From the NCBI RefSeq assembly GCF_003569765.1, contig NZ_QXMG01000020.1, positions 1-64,000 of the forward strand: DNA of 64,000 bases. Direction: 5' to 3'. Of the stretch, positions 1-7,715 are shown in pieces (positions within the stretch are counted from its first letter, which is position 1; each line of letters starts with the position of its first letter). The position numbers were made by a program, and so were the translations under genes. This stretch comes from Caldimonas tepidiphila (lineage in GTDB: Bacteria > Pseudomonadota > Gammaproteobacteria > Burkholderiales > Burkholderiaceae_C). Under the pieces are notes generated by a model that made no database searches, was not told the DNA's origin, and was given only the letters and a program-made list of their open reading frames with translations.

Positions 1-268
1 AGCCTCCTGCCCCAGCCCGCCGGCTGATCCTCAGTTCAGCACCCCGGCTGAATACGTACTCGGCGGGGCGCCCAGCGAATTTTCCGTCCTGGTCAATCGT
101 GCTGCCTGCGACACCGAACTCCCGGCGTGGTTGAGGGGGAACGGGTCCGCTTGCGGAGTCGCAGGCTGTCTTGCTGGAGGCAGATGCGGCCCTGGCGCAG
201 CCCGTCTCGCGACTCCTCGGCGCTGCATCGCTGGCGGCCGACATGCAAGGCTCTCATCGCTTGCAGGC
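1..268. other. Upstream flank of flhDC, no gene recognised
   Basis: No convincing gene is seen here. The two short open frames (31-270 on the - strand and 171-425 on the + strand) have no recognisable domain, no good ribosome binding site and arginine/proline-rich or low-complexity translations. The stretch probably belongs to the 5' regulatory region of flhDC, or to the tail of a gene lying outside the window. Confidence 0.5.
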
Positions 269-313
269 ATGTAGGAACTTGCCCTACATCAATGTAAGGC
301 GAGTGCTTATAGA
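269..313 (+). promoter_or_regulatory. Inverted repeat and possible -10 box upstream of flhDC
   Basis: A perfect 7-bp inverted repeat, ATGTAGG (269-275) and CCTACAT (283-289), is separated by 7 bases and followed by a related half-site ATGTAAGG at 292-299. A TATAGA hexamer at 308-313 could be a -10 box, which would place the repeat over or next to the -35 region. Dyads of the TAGGA/TCCTA type are typical of NarL/FixJ-family response regulators (RcsB, BvgA and GacA sites look similar). That assignment is inference from shape only. The site lies about 150 bp before the flhD start. Confidence 0.4.
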
Positions 314-435
314 AGTTGCAGAAGGCAACCTATGCCTACAAAACGCAACGGCATACACAATCCTCAGCTTCACGGCAATCGCCGCCACACAAGTAGCCAC
401 TCCCGACTCCTTGCCGCCTGACTGACGAAGCAGCC

Positions 436-762
436 ATGACCTCTACCGACCAAATCCTCAATGAGATTCGCGAGGCCAACCTCTCCTACCTGATGCTGGC
501 CCAGAACCTGATCCGCGCCGACCGCGAGGAAGCGATGTTCCGGCTCGGTCTGTCGGAGGAGGCCGCGGACATGCTCGCCATGCTCAGCCCCGCGCAGGTC
601 ATGAAGCTCGCCTCCGGCAGCACGCTGCTGTGCCGCTTCCGCGTCGACGACGAGCTGGTCTGGAGCCTGCTCACCAACCACGGCAAGAGCGCGACGAGCG
701 ATGCCACCTCGCGGCTGCATGCCAGCATCCTGATGGCCGGCCGCTTCAGCGAAGCGGCCTGA
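436..762 (+). CDS. flhD: Flagellar transcriptional activator FlhD
   Basis: FlhD joins FlhC to form the FlhD4C2 master activator of class II flagellar promoters, which then work with sigma-70. The 108-residue product matches the family in length and pattern. It has an N-terminal helical segment rich in N, L and Y (residues 8-25), the 'MLAMLSPAQV' dimer-core region around residues 46-56, and a conserved stretch near 'CRFRVDDELVWSLL'. It is the first gene of the locus, and flhC follows after 22 bases, so the two are co-transcribed. Using FlhDC rather than an NtrC-type FleQ as master regulator is typical of Burkholderiales and enterics. Confidence 0.95.
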   Translation: MTSTDQILNEIREANLSYLMLAQNLIRADREEAMFRLGLSEEAADMLAMLSPAQVMKLASGSTLLCRFRVDDELVWSLLTNHGKSATSDATSRLHASILMAGRFSEAA

Positions 763-784
763 GCAAGCGCGGAGTCTTTGCATC

Positions 785-1321
785 ATGGCCAGCAAGAGCA
801 TCCTGTCCGAGGCGCGCCAGATCGAGCGCGCCGTCACGCTGATCCAGCTCGGCGCACGCCTGCAGGTGCTGGAGTCCGAGACCGAGCTGTCCTACGAGCG
901 GCTGCTGCGCCTGTACAAGGAGGTCGCCGGCAAGTCGCCCTCCAAGGGCCAGCTGCCGTTCTCGACCGACTGGTTCATGACCTGGCAGCCCAACATCCAC
1001 GCATCGCTCTTCCTCAACATCCACGAGTACCTCAACAAGTCCGCGGCGCTCGAGGAGATCGACACCATCATCAAGGCCTACCGGCTCTACCTCGAGCAGA
1101 TGCAGTCGCAGCAGCTCGAGCCGCTGCTGTCGGTCACGCGCGCCTGGCGCCTCGTCAAGTTCATCGACAACGGCATGCTGGCGATGACGCCCTGCAGCCG
1201 CTGCGGCGGGCACTTCGTCACGCATCCGCACGAGATCGCGCGCCACTTCGTCTGCGGCCTGTGCAATCCGCCGGCGCGCGCCGGCAAGGGCCGCGCCAGC
1301 GGCGCGCTGCAGATGCAGTGA
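785..1321 (+). CDS. flhC: Flagellar transcriptional activator FlhC
   Basis: FlhC is the DNA-binding, zinc-containing partner of FlhD. The 178-residue protein has the four family cysteines C137, C140, C157 and C160 (CSRC...CGLC), which form the zinc site, preceded by the conserved helical body with 'LPFSTDWFMTW' near residues 57-67. It starts 22 bases after flhD. A strong stem-loop with a T-rich tail follows at 1349-1377, so flhDC forms its own transcription unit, separated from motA by a terminator and a new promoter. Confidence 0.96.
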   Translation: MASKSILSEARQIERAVTLIQLGARLQVLESETELSYERLLRLYKEVAGKSPSKGQLPFSTDWFMTWQPNIHASLFLNIHEYLNKSAALEEIDTIIKAYRLYLEQMQSQQLEPLLSVTRAWRLVKFIDNGMLAMTPCSRCGGHFVTHPHEIARHFVCGLCNPPARAGKGRASGALQMQ

Positions 1322-1348
1322 CGCGGGGCCCGGTCGGGGGCGATGCGA

Positions 1349-1377
1349 GCGGGGCCTGCGGGCCCCGTTTCCTTTTT
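1349..1377 (+). terminator. Rho-independent terminator after flhC
   Basis: A GC-rich stem (CGGGGCC/GGCCCCG with a short loop, 1350-1367) is followed by a T-rich tail TTTCCTTTTT. It lies 28 bases after the flhC stop codon and before the motA promoter. Confidence 0.75.
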
Positions 1378-1394
1378 CCGTCCCCGATCGATGC

Positions 1395-1421
1395 TCAAGT
1401 CCGCGCGGTTGCGGCCGAAAT
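1395..1421 (+). promoter_or_regulatory. Sigma-28 (FliA)-type promoter of motA
   Basis: TCAAGTCC (1395-1402), an 11-base spacer, then GCCGAAAT (1414-1421). This fits the sigma-28 architecture (TAAAGTTT-N11-GCCGATAA in enterics, TCAAGT/GCCGA variants elsewhere). It lies 55 bases before the motA ATG and just after the flhC terminator, as expected for a late flagellar operon. It is the best match of a set of five in this window. Confidence 0.75.
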
Positions 1422-1476
1422 CCACTGGCATGGTCCGCGGGCGTGATGCGCGGGCAGCGAAACGGAAAACCACCTC

Positions 1477-2337
1477 ATGTTCGTCATCATCGGCTGGATC
1501 GTCGTGCTCGTCGCGGTCTTCGGCGTCTTCATCCTCCACGGCGGCAACATCGGCGTCGTGATGAAGGCGCTGCCCTTCGAGATGGCCGCCATCGGCGGCG
1601 CAGCGCTCGGCGCCTTCGTGGCCAACAACCAGGGCAAGGTGCTCAAGGCCACCATGAAGGGCCTGGCCGTCTGCTTCAAGGGCAGCAAGTACACCAAGGC
1701 GCGCTACATGGAGTTGATGGCGCTGCTCTACGACATCCTGCAGAAGGCCCGCAAGGAGGGCCTGATGTCGATCGAGCAGGACATCGAGGAGCCGGCCAAC
1801 TCGCCGCTGTTCCAGAAGTACGCGGAAGTGGGCAGCGACCACCATGTGGTCGAGTTCATCACCGACTACCTGCGCATGATGGTCTCGGGCAACCTCAACT
1901 CGCACGAGATCGAGTCGCTGATGGACAGCGAGATCGAGACGCATCACCAGGAGCAGCACGCCGCGGTGGCGGCGCTGCAGCGCCTCGCCGGCGGCCTGCC
2001 CGCCTTCGGCATCGTCGCGGCGGTGCTCGGCGTGGTCAACACGATGGGCTCGGTCGGCCAGCCGCCCGCGGTGCTCGGCGGAATGATCGGCTCGGCGCTC
2101 GTGGGCACCTTCCTCGGCATCTTGCTCGCCTATGCCTTCGCCGAGCCTCTTGCCGGGCTCCTGGAGCAGAAGGTCGACGAGGCCACCAAGGAACTGCAGT
2201 GCATCAAGACCACGCTGCTGGCGAGCATGCAGGGCTACGCGCCGACGGTGGCGGTGGAGTTCGGCCGCAAGGTGCTGTATTCGACCGAGCGGCCGACCTT
2301 CTCGGAGCTCGAGGCCCACGTCAAGGGCAAGAAGTAA
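1477..2337 (+). CDS. motA: Flagellar motor stator protein MotA
   Basis: MotA forms the inner-membrane proton channel of the flagellar stator with MotB and pushes on FliG. The 286-residue protein has the family pattern: a first hydrophobic helix (residues 2-21), a second near 34-52, a large cytoplasmic loop with charged residues (ARYMELMALLYDILQKARKEG, about 75-96), and two C-terminal membrane helices containing the conserved prolines ('GGLPAFGIVAAVLG' and 'SVGQPPAVLGG'). It leads motA-motB-cheY-cheZ, with motB 12 bases after its stop codon. The sigma-28-like promoter upstream fits a class III gene. Confidence 0.97.
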   Translation: MFVIIGWIVVLVAVFGVFILHGGNIGVVMKALPFEMAAIGGAALGAFVANNQGKVLKATMKGLAVCFKGSKYTKARYMELMALLYDILQKARKEGLMSIEQDIEEPANSPLFQKYAEVGSDHHVVEFITDYLRMMVSGNLNSHEIESLMDSEIETHHQEQHAAVAALQRLAGGLPAFGIVAAVLGVVNTMGSVGQPPAVLGGMIGSALVGTFLGILLAYAFAEPLAGLLEQKVDEATKELQCIKTTLLASMQGYAPTVAVEFGRKVLYSTERPTFSELEAHVKGKK

Positions 2338-2349
2338 GGGGGGCGCGCA

Positions 2350-3300
2350 ATGGCCGGCGATCCGAAGAAGCTCCAGCCCATCATCGTCAAGAAGATTAAG
2401 AAGGGCGGCCACGGCCACCACGGCGGCGCTTGGAAGATCGCCTACGCGGACTTTGTCACCGCGATGATGGCCTTCTTCCTGCTGATGTGGCTGCTCGGCT
2501 CGACCACCGACGGCGACAAGAAGGGCATCGCCGACTACTTCAACACGCCGCTGAAGGTGGCGCTGCTCCACGGCGGCTCCGGCTCTGGCGACGCCTCGCA
2601 CGTCATCAAGGGCGGGGGCACCGACCTCACGCGCACCAGCGGCCAGGTCAAGCAGGGAGATGTCGACGCGCCGCGCTCGACGATCAACCTGCAGGCCATG
2701 CGCGAGGTGGTGGCGCGCGCTGATGCCCAGCAGATGCAGGCGCTGCGCGCGCGCGTCGAGCAGTCGATCGCCAACCACCCGCGGCTCGCCTCCTTCCGCT
2801 CGCAGATCCTGCTCGACATCACGCGCGACGGGCTGCGCATCCAGATCCTCGACGCGCAGAACCGGCCCATGTTCGACTCGGGCAGCGCGCTCGTGAAGGA
2901 GTACATGCGCGAGCTGCTGCGCGAGATCGGCGGCGTGCTCGCCGACGTGCCGAACAAGGTCACGCTGGCCGGGCACACCGACGCCGCGCCCTACAGCCGG
3001 GGCGAGCGCGGCTACAGCAACTGGGAGCTGTCGGCCGACCGTGCCAACGCCTCGCGGCGCGAGCTGCTCGCCGGCGGCATGGCCGAGGCCCAGGTGCTGC
3101 GCGTGCTCGGTCTGGCCTCGAGCTCGCTGCTGCAGCGCGACGACCCGCTCGCGCCGGTGAACCGGCGCATCAGCATCATCGTGATGAACAAGGAGGCGGA
3201 GGAACGCTACGAGCGCGGCGGCGACCTCGACAGCGGCGAAGTGTCGCTCGACAGCCTCACTAGCCGTCCCGGCTCAAGTTTGCCAACCTCCGCCCGATAA
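2350..3300 (+). CDS. motB: Flagellar motor stator protein MotB
   Basis: MotB is the peptidoglycan-anchored stator partner of MotA. The 316-residue protein has a lysine/histidine-rich cytoplasmic tail (residues 5-24), one membrane helix beginning '[20 protein letters not shown]' with the proton-carrying aspartate at D34 (D32 in E. coli), a plug/linker, and a C-terminal OmpA/MotB peptidoglycan-binding domain (about 170-285, with 'GHTDAAPYS' and '[12 protein letters not shown]'). It follows motA by 12 bases, and cheY starts 38 bases downstream. Confidence 0.97.
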   Translation: MAGDPKKLQPIIVKKIKKGGHGHHGGAWKIAYADFVTAMMAFFLLMWLLGSTTDGDKKGIADYFNTPLKVALLHGGSGSGDASHVIKGGGTDLTRTSGQVKQGDVDAPRSTINLQAMREVVARADAQQMQALRARVEQSIANHPRLASFRSQILLDITRDGLRIQILDAQNRPMFDSGSALVKEYMRELLREIGGVLADVPNKVTLAGHTDAAPYSRGERGYSNWELSADRANASRRELLAGGMAEAQVLRVLGLASSSLLQRDDPLAPVNRRISIIVMNKEAEERYERGGDLDSGEVSLDSLTSRPGSSLPTSAR

Positions 3301-3338
3301 GCCTCTGGCGCGAACCGAACCCCGAAGGATCTCTTCCC

Positions 3339-3731
3339 ATGACCACTGCAGCCGAAAGCAAATTCCTGATCGTGGACGACTTCTCCACCATGCGCCGCAT
3401 CGTGCGCGGCCTGCTCAAGGAGAGCGGCTACCACAACGCCGACGAGGCCGAGGACGGCGCCGTGGCGCTGCACATGCTGCGCAACGGCGGCTACGACTTC
3501 GTCGTCAGCGACATCAACATGCCCAACATGAACGGCTTCGAGCTGCTCGCGGCGATCAAGGGCGACGACGCGCTCAAGCACCTGCCGGTGCTGATGGTGA
3601 CCGCCGAGGCGCGCAAGGAGGACATCCTGCGTGCCGCGCAGGAGGGGGCGGCCGGCTACATCGTCAAGCCCTTCACGAAGGCGACGCTCGAGGAGAAGGT
3701 GCAGAAGATCATGCAGAAGCTCGGCAAGTGA
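3339..3731 (+). CDS. cheY: Chemotaxis response regulator CheY
   Basis: CheY is a single-domain receiver that binds FliM when phosphorylated and switches motor rotation. It is 130 residues long with all receiver landmarks: the acidic pair D13-D14, phospho-acceptor D58 ('[11 protein letters not shown]'), T88 and K110 ('IVKPF'). No output domain is present. It sits between motB and cheZ, while cheA, cheW, cheR and cheB are not in this window. The ATG at 3339 follows 'GAAGGATCTCTTCCC', an acceptable ribosome binding region. Confidence 0.97.
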   Translation: MTTAAESKFLIVDDFSTMRRIVRGLLKESGYHNADEAEDGAVALHMLRNGGYDFVVSDINMPNMNGFELLAAIKGDDALKHLPVLMVTAEARKEDILRAAQEGAAGYIVKPFTKATLEEKVQKIMQKLGK

Positions 3732-3738
3732 GGCTGTG

Positions 3739-4365
3739 ATGGAACGCCCTCAAGACCCCGCCGCGCCCCTGACCGTCAGCGCCTCGCCCGAGGTGTTCCA
3801 GCAACTCGGTCTGCTGACGCGCCAGCTGCACGACACGCTCGCGCAGCTCGGCGTGATGCCCAACCTCAAGGGCATTGCCGGCGAGCTGCCCGATGCCAAG
3901 AGCCGGCTCAACTACATTGCCGCCAAGACCGGCGAGGCCGCCGATCGCGTGCTCGGCCTGGTCGACCAGGCCAAGGGCGAGCAGGGCCACATCGCCGCGG
4001 AGGCGCGCCGCGTCGGCGAGCTGATCGTGCGCGACCCGGTGGCCGCGGTCGCCAAGGGCGAGGTGATGAACTTCGTCGACGACGTCGAGGCCGCCAGCGG
4101 CCGCATTGACCAGCACCTGACGCAGATCATGATGGCGCAGGACTTCCACGACCTCACCGGCCAGGTGATCGCACGCGTGGTGCGCCTGGCGAGCGACCTG
4201 GAGGACCAGCTCGTCAAGCTGCTGGTGCAGGCCGCGCCTCCGGAGCAGGCGCAGAAGGTCGAGGCCGGCTTCCTCAACGGCCCGGTGGTCGACGCCACGG
4301 GCCGCAACGACGTCGTCACCAACCAGGGCGAGGTGGACGATCTCCTGGCGAGCCTGGGCTTCTAA
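3739..4365 (+). CDS. cheZ: CheY-phosphate phosphatase CheZ
   Basis: CheZ removes phosphate from CheY-P. Starting at the ATG at 3739, 7 bases after cheY, gives 208 residues, the normal family length. An upstream extension of the frame would run through cheY out of frame. The catalytic helix reads 'MAQDFHDLTGQVI', with D138 and Q142 corresponding to D143/Q147 of E. coli. The C-terminus 'VDDLLASLGF' is the conserved CheY-binding peptide. Together with cheY it closes the motA operon. Confidence 0.96.
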   Translation: MERPQDPAAPLTVSASPEVFQQLGLLTRQLHDTLAQLGVMPNLKGIAGELPDAKSRLNYIAAKTGEAADRVLGLVDQAKGEQGHIAAEARRVGELIVRDPVAAVAKGEVMNFVDDVEAASGRIDQHLTQIMMAQDFHDLTGQVIARVVRLASDLEDQLVKLLVQAAPPEQAQKVEAGFLNGPVVDATGRNDVVTNQGEVDDLLASLGF

Positions 4366-4449
4366 AAGGCGCGCTTTCCTCTTCCTTATCCCCCCATCGC
4401 GCAGGGGGGGCGGCCGGAACAATGACGCGACTTTCAATCGTGCATTGAC

Positions 4450-5613
4450 ATGGCCGATCAAGACGCCCAGGACCGCAACCTTCCCGCTACCGCCAAGAAG
4501 ATCCGCCAGGCGCGCGAGGAAGGCCAAGTGCCGCGCTCGCGCGACCTCGGCCATCTGATGGCCCTCGGTATGGGGGCGCTTGGCATGATGGTCGCAGCCC
4601 CTTGGCTGGCGGCGCGGCTGCGCGACTCGCTCATCCAGAAGCTGCGCTTCGATGCCTCGGTGCTCGCCTCGCCCGCGTCGATGGGCGAGCGCCTCGCCAG
4701 CGCCTCCTGGGAAGTACTCCAGGTGGTGCTGCCCATCGGCCTGCTGATGGTTCTGGTCGCGGTGGCCGGCAGCCTGGTGGTCGGCGGCTGGAACTGGACC
4801 CTCAAGCCGATCGCGCCCAAGCTCGGCAAGCTCAACCCCCTGTCGGGCGTCAAGCGCCTGTTCTCCAAGCAGCAGTTCGTTGACGCGCTCAAGGCCTGCG
4901 CCCTGGCGCTGCTGCTCGGCACCGTCGGCCTCGCCTACCTCGGCCTGCGGCTCGAGGACTTCCGCGCGGCCATCGCGCAGCCGCTGCCGGCAGCCTTCTC
5001 CTACGCAGGCGAGCTGATCCTCGGCGGCCTGGCGCTGCTGCTGCTGGTGCTGGCGGTGGCGGCGGCGATCGATGCGCCGCTGCAGCGCCACCTGCTCGCC
5101 TCGCGGCTCAAGATGAGCGTCAAGGAGGTCAAGGAGGAGCACAAGCAGAGCGAGGGCAGCCCCGAGGTGAAGGGCCGCATCCGCGCGCGCATGCGCGAGA
5201 TGGCCTCGCGCCGCATGCTCTCGGCGGTGCCCAAGGCCGACCTGGTGGTGATGAACCCGACGCACTACGCGGTGGCGCTGAAGTACGACGCCGCGTCGAT
5301 GGGCGCGCCGCGCGTGGTGGCCAAGGGCGCCGACCTGCTGGCGCTGCGCATCCGCGACCTGGCGCGCGGCGCACGCGTGCCGGTGCTGCAGGCGCCGGTG
5401 CTGGCGCGCGCGCTGTACGCGCATGCCGACATCGACCGCGAGATCCCGGTCGCGCTGTTCGGCGCGGTGGCGCAGGTGCTGGCCCATGTCTACCAGCTGC
5501 GCGCCACGGCGGGCGGCGCGGCGGCCGCGCCGGTGCTGCCCGAGCTGGACGTGCCGCGTGAGCTCGATCCGCACGCGAGCCGGCCGCCGCTGCCGCAGGA
5601 GGGGGCGCGATGA
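4450..5613 (+). CDS. flhB: Flagellar type III export switch protein FlhB
   Basis: FlhB is an inner-membrane component of the flagellar type III export gate that switches substrate specificity from hook to filament by autocleavage. The 387-residue protein has four hydrophobic segments in the first 210 residues, the charged linker 'KMSVKEVKEEHKQ' (221-233), and the autocleavage motif N269-P270-T271-H272. The C-terminal tail is alanine/proline-rich. Its stop overlaps the flhA start (ATGA at 5610-5613). The 84-base gap before it holds a CCCCCC/GGGGGG hairpin (4390-4409) without a T tract. Confidence 0.97.
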   Translation: MADQDAQDRNLPATAKKIRQAREEGQVPRSRDLGHLMALGMGALGMMVAAPWLAARLRDSLIQKLRFDASVLASPASMGERLASASWEVLQVVLPIGLLMVLVAVAGSLVVGGWNWTLKPIAPKLGKLNPLSGVKRLFSKQQFVDALKACALALLLGTVGLAYLGLRLEDFRAAIAQPLPAAFSYAGELILGGLALLLLVLAVAAAIDAPLQRHLLASRLKMSVKEVKEEHKQSEGSPEVKGRIRARMREMASRRMLSAVPKADLVVMNPTHYAVALKYDAASMGAPRVVAKGADLLALRIRDLARGARVPVLQAPVLARALYAHADIDREIPVALFGAVAQVLAHVYQLRATAGGAAAAPVLPELDVPRELDPHASRPPLPQEGAR

Positions 5614-7715
5614 ACGCGCAACTGCAACAGTTCCGCGGCGCCGTCGGGCGCCTGCCGGCACAGCATCTCGCCGCGCCGCTGGTGGTGATGCTGATCCTCG
5701 CGATGATGGTGCTGCCGCTGCCGCCGCTCGCGCTGGACCTGCTGTTCACCTTCAACATCGCGCTGGCGCTGATAGTGATGATGGTGTCGGCCTACATGGT
5801 GCGCCCGCTCGACTTCGCCGCCTTCCCCGTCGTGCTGCTGATGACGACGATGCTGCGGCTGTCGCTCAACGTCGCCTCCACCCGCGTGGTGCTGATGGAC
5901 GGCCACACCGGCTCGGCCGCCGCGGGGCAGGTGATCGAGTCCTTCGGCCACTTCCTGATCGGCGGCAACTTCGCCGTCGGCCTGATCGTGTTCCTGATCC
6001 TGGTGGTGATCAACTTCGTCGTCGTCACCAAGGGCGCCGAGCGCATCGCCGAGGTCGGCGCGCGCTTCACGCTCGACGCGATGCCGGGCAAGCAGATGGC
6101 GATCGACGCCGATCTCAACGCCGGGCTGATCGACGAGAAGGAGGCCAAGCGGCGGCGCTCCGAGGTCGGCGACGAGGCCGAGTTCTACGGCTCGATGGAC
6201 GGCGCCTCGAAGTTCGTGCGCGGCGACGCGATGGCCGGCATCCTGATCCTGCTCATCAACATCGTCGGCGGCATGATCATCGGCGTGGTGCAGCACGGCC
6301 TGCCCGTCTCGCAGGCCGCCAACACCTACGTGCTGCTCGCGGTGGGCGACGCGCTGGTGGCGCAGATCCCCTCGCTGCTGATCTCGGTGTCGGCGGCGAT
6401 GGTGGTGTCGCGGGTCGGCAAGGAGCAGGACTTCGGCAGCCAGGTGGCGGGCCAGATGTTCCAATCCAGCCGCGCGCTGGGCATCACGGCCGGCGTGATC
6501 GGCGTGCTCGGGCTGATCCCCGGCATGCCGCACCTGGTGTTCCTCACCATCGCTGCCTTGCTGGGCTGGGGGGCCTGGTGGGCCTACCGGCGCGAGCAGC
6601 GCGAGCAGGCGAAGCAGGCGAGTCCCGGCTCGCTCGGCGCCTCCGACGCGGTGCCCGACCCCAACGCCGAGGCGAGCTGGGGCGACCTGCAGCCGGTCGA
6701 CGCGCTCGGCCTGGAGGTGGGCTACCGCCTGATCCAGCTCGTCGACCGCGAGCGCCAGGGCGACCTGCTCGCGCGCATCAAGGGCGTGCGGCGCAAGTTC
6801 GCGCAGGAGGTGGGCTTCCTGCCGCCGGCGGTGCACATCCGCGACAACCTCGAGCTCAAGCCCAGCGCCTACCGCATCACGCTGCGCGGCGCGGTGATCG
6901 GCGAGGGCGAGGCCTTCCCCGGCCTGCACCTCGCGATCAATCCGGGCCACGCCAGCACGCCGCTGCAGGGCAGCGTCGCCACCGACCCGGCCTTCGGGCT
7001 GCCGGCGGTGTGGATCGACGAGCACCAGCGCGAAACGGCGCAAATGAGCGGCTATACGGTGGTTGATTCCTCGACCGTGGTGGCAACCCATCTTTCACAC
7101 TCGATCCAGGTCCACGCTGCACGTCTGCTGGGCCGTGTCGAGACCCAGCAACTGGTGGAACACGTGACCCAGCTCGCGCCGCAACTGATGGAGGACGTCG
7201 TGCCGAAGATGATCTCCGTCCCCACATTGCAGAAGGTGCTGCAGCTGCTGCTGGAGGAGTCGGTCCACATCCGCGACATGCGCACCATCGTCGAGGCGCT
7301 GTCCGAGCATGCGGGCGCCGGCATCAGCGATCCGGCCGAGCTCGTGCGGCGCGTGCGCGTCGCGCTCGCGCCGGCGATCGTGCAGCAGATCTACGGCCCG
7401 GTGAAGGAACTCGAGGTGATCGCCCTCGAGCCCGAGCTCGAGCGCCTCGTGACGCAGGCGCTGACCTCTGCGCACGGCCCCGCGCTCGATCCGGGCGTGG
7501 CCGACACGCTGGCCCATTCGGCCGCCGATGCCTCGCGTCAGCAGGAGGAGCTGGGCCTGCCCGCCTGCCTGCTGGTGCCCGATGCGATCCGCCCTGCGAT
7601 GGCTCGGCTGCTGCGCCGCGCCGCGCCCCGCCTGGCGGTGCTCGGTCACAGCGAAATCCCTGACACCCACACGATCCGAATCGCCTCGATCCTCGGAGGA
7701 GCTCTCCCCGCATGA
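5610..7715 (+). CDS. flhA: Flagellar export gate protein FlhA
   Basis: FlhA forms the nonameric export gate ring. It is 701 residues long, as usual. About eight membrane helices lie in the first 330 residues, and the FHIPEP-family loop has the conserved charged segment 'LDAMPGKQMAIDADLNAGLI' near residues 152-171. The C-terminal cytoplasmic docking domain (about 350-700) contains 'PPAVHIRDNLEL'. The start overlaps flhB and the end overlaps flhF, both by ATGA, so flhB-flhA-flhF are translationally coupled. Confidence 0.97.
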   Translation: MNAQLQQFRGAVGRLPAQHLAAPLVVMLILAMMVLPLPPLALDLLFTFNIALALIVMMVSAYMVRPLDFAAFPVVLLMTTMLRLSLNVASTRVVLMDGHTGSAAAGQVIESFGHFLIGGNFAVGLIVFLILVVINFVVVTKGAERIAEVGARFTLDAMPGKQMAIDADLNAGLIDEKEAKRRRSEVGDEAEFYGSMDGASKFVRGDAMAGILILLINIVGGMIIGVVQHGLPVSQAANTYVLLAVGDALVAQIPSLLISVSAAMVVSRVGKEQDFGSQVAGQMFQSSRALGITAGVIGVLGLIPGMPHLVFLTIAALLGWGAWWAYRREQREQAKQASPGSLGASDAVPDPNAEASWGDLQPVDALGLEVGYRLIQLVDRERQGDLLARIKGVRRKFAQEVGFLPPAVHIRDNLELKPSAYRITLRGAVIGEGEAFPGLHLAINPGHASTPLQGSVATDPAFGLPAVWIDEHQRETAQMSGYTVVDSSTVVATHLSHSIQVHAARLLGRVETQQLVEHVTQLAPQLMEDVVPKMISVPTLQKVLQLLLEESVHIRDMRTIVEALSEHAGAGISDPAELVRRVRVALAPAIVQQIYGPVKELEVIALEPELERLVTQALTSAHGPALDPGVADTLAHSAADASRQQEELGLPACLLVPDAIRPAMARLLRRAAPRLAVLGHSEIPDTHTIRIASILGGALPA

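Noticed and set aside
1087..2976. Long - strand open frame (629 codons) over flhC, motA and motB
   Set aside because: It is a shadow of strongly conserved + strand genes; high GC at third positions removes stops on the other strand. The translation is His/Arg/Ala-rich with no domain.
4390..4409. CCCCCC/GGGGGG hairpin between cheZ and flhB as a terminator
   Set aside because: No T tract follows on either strand, and the stem is a plain C/G run.
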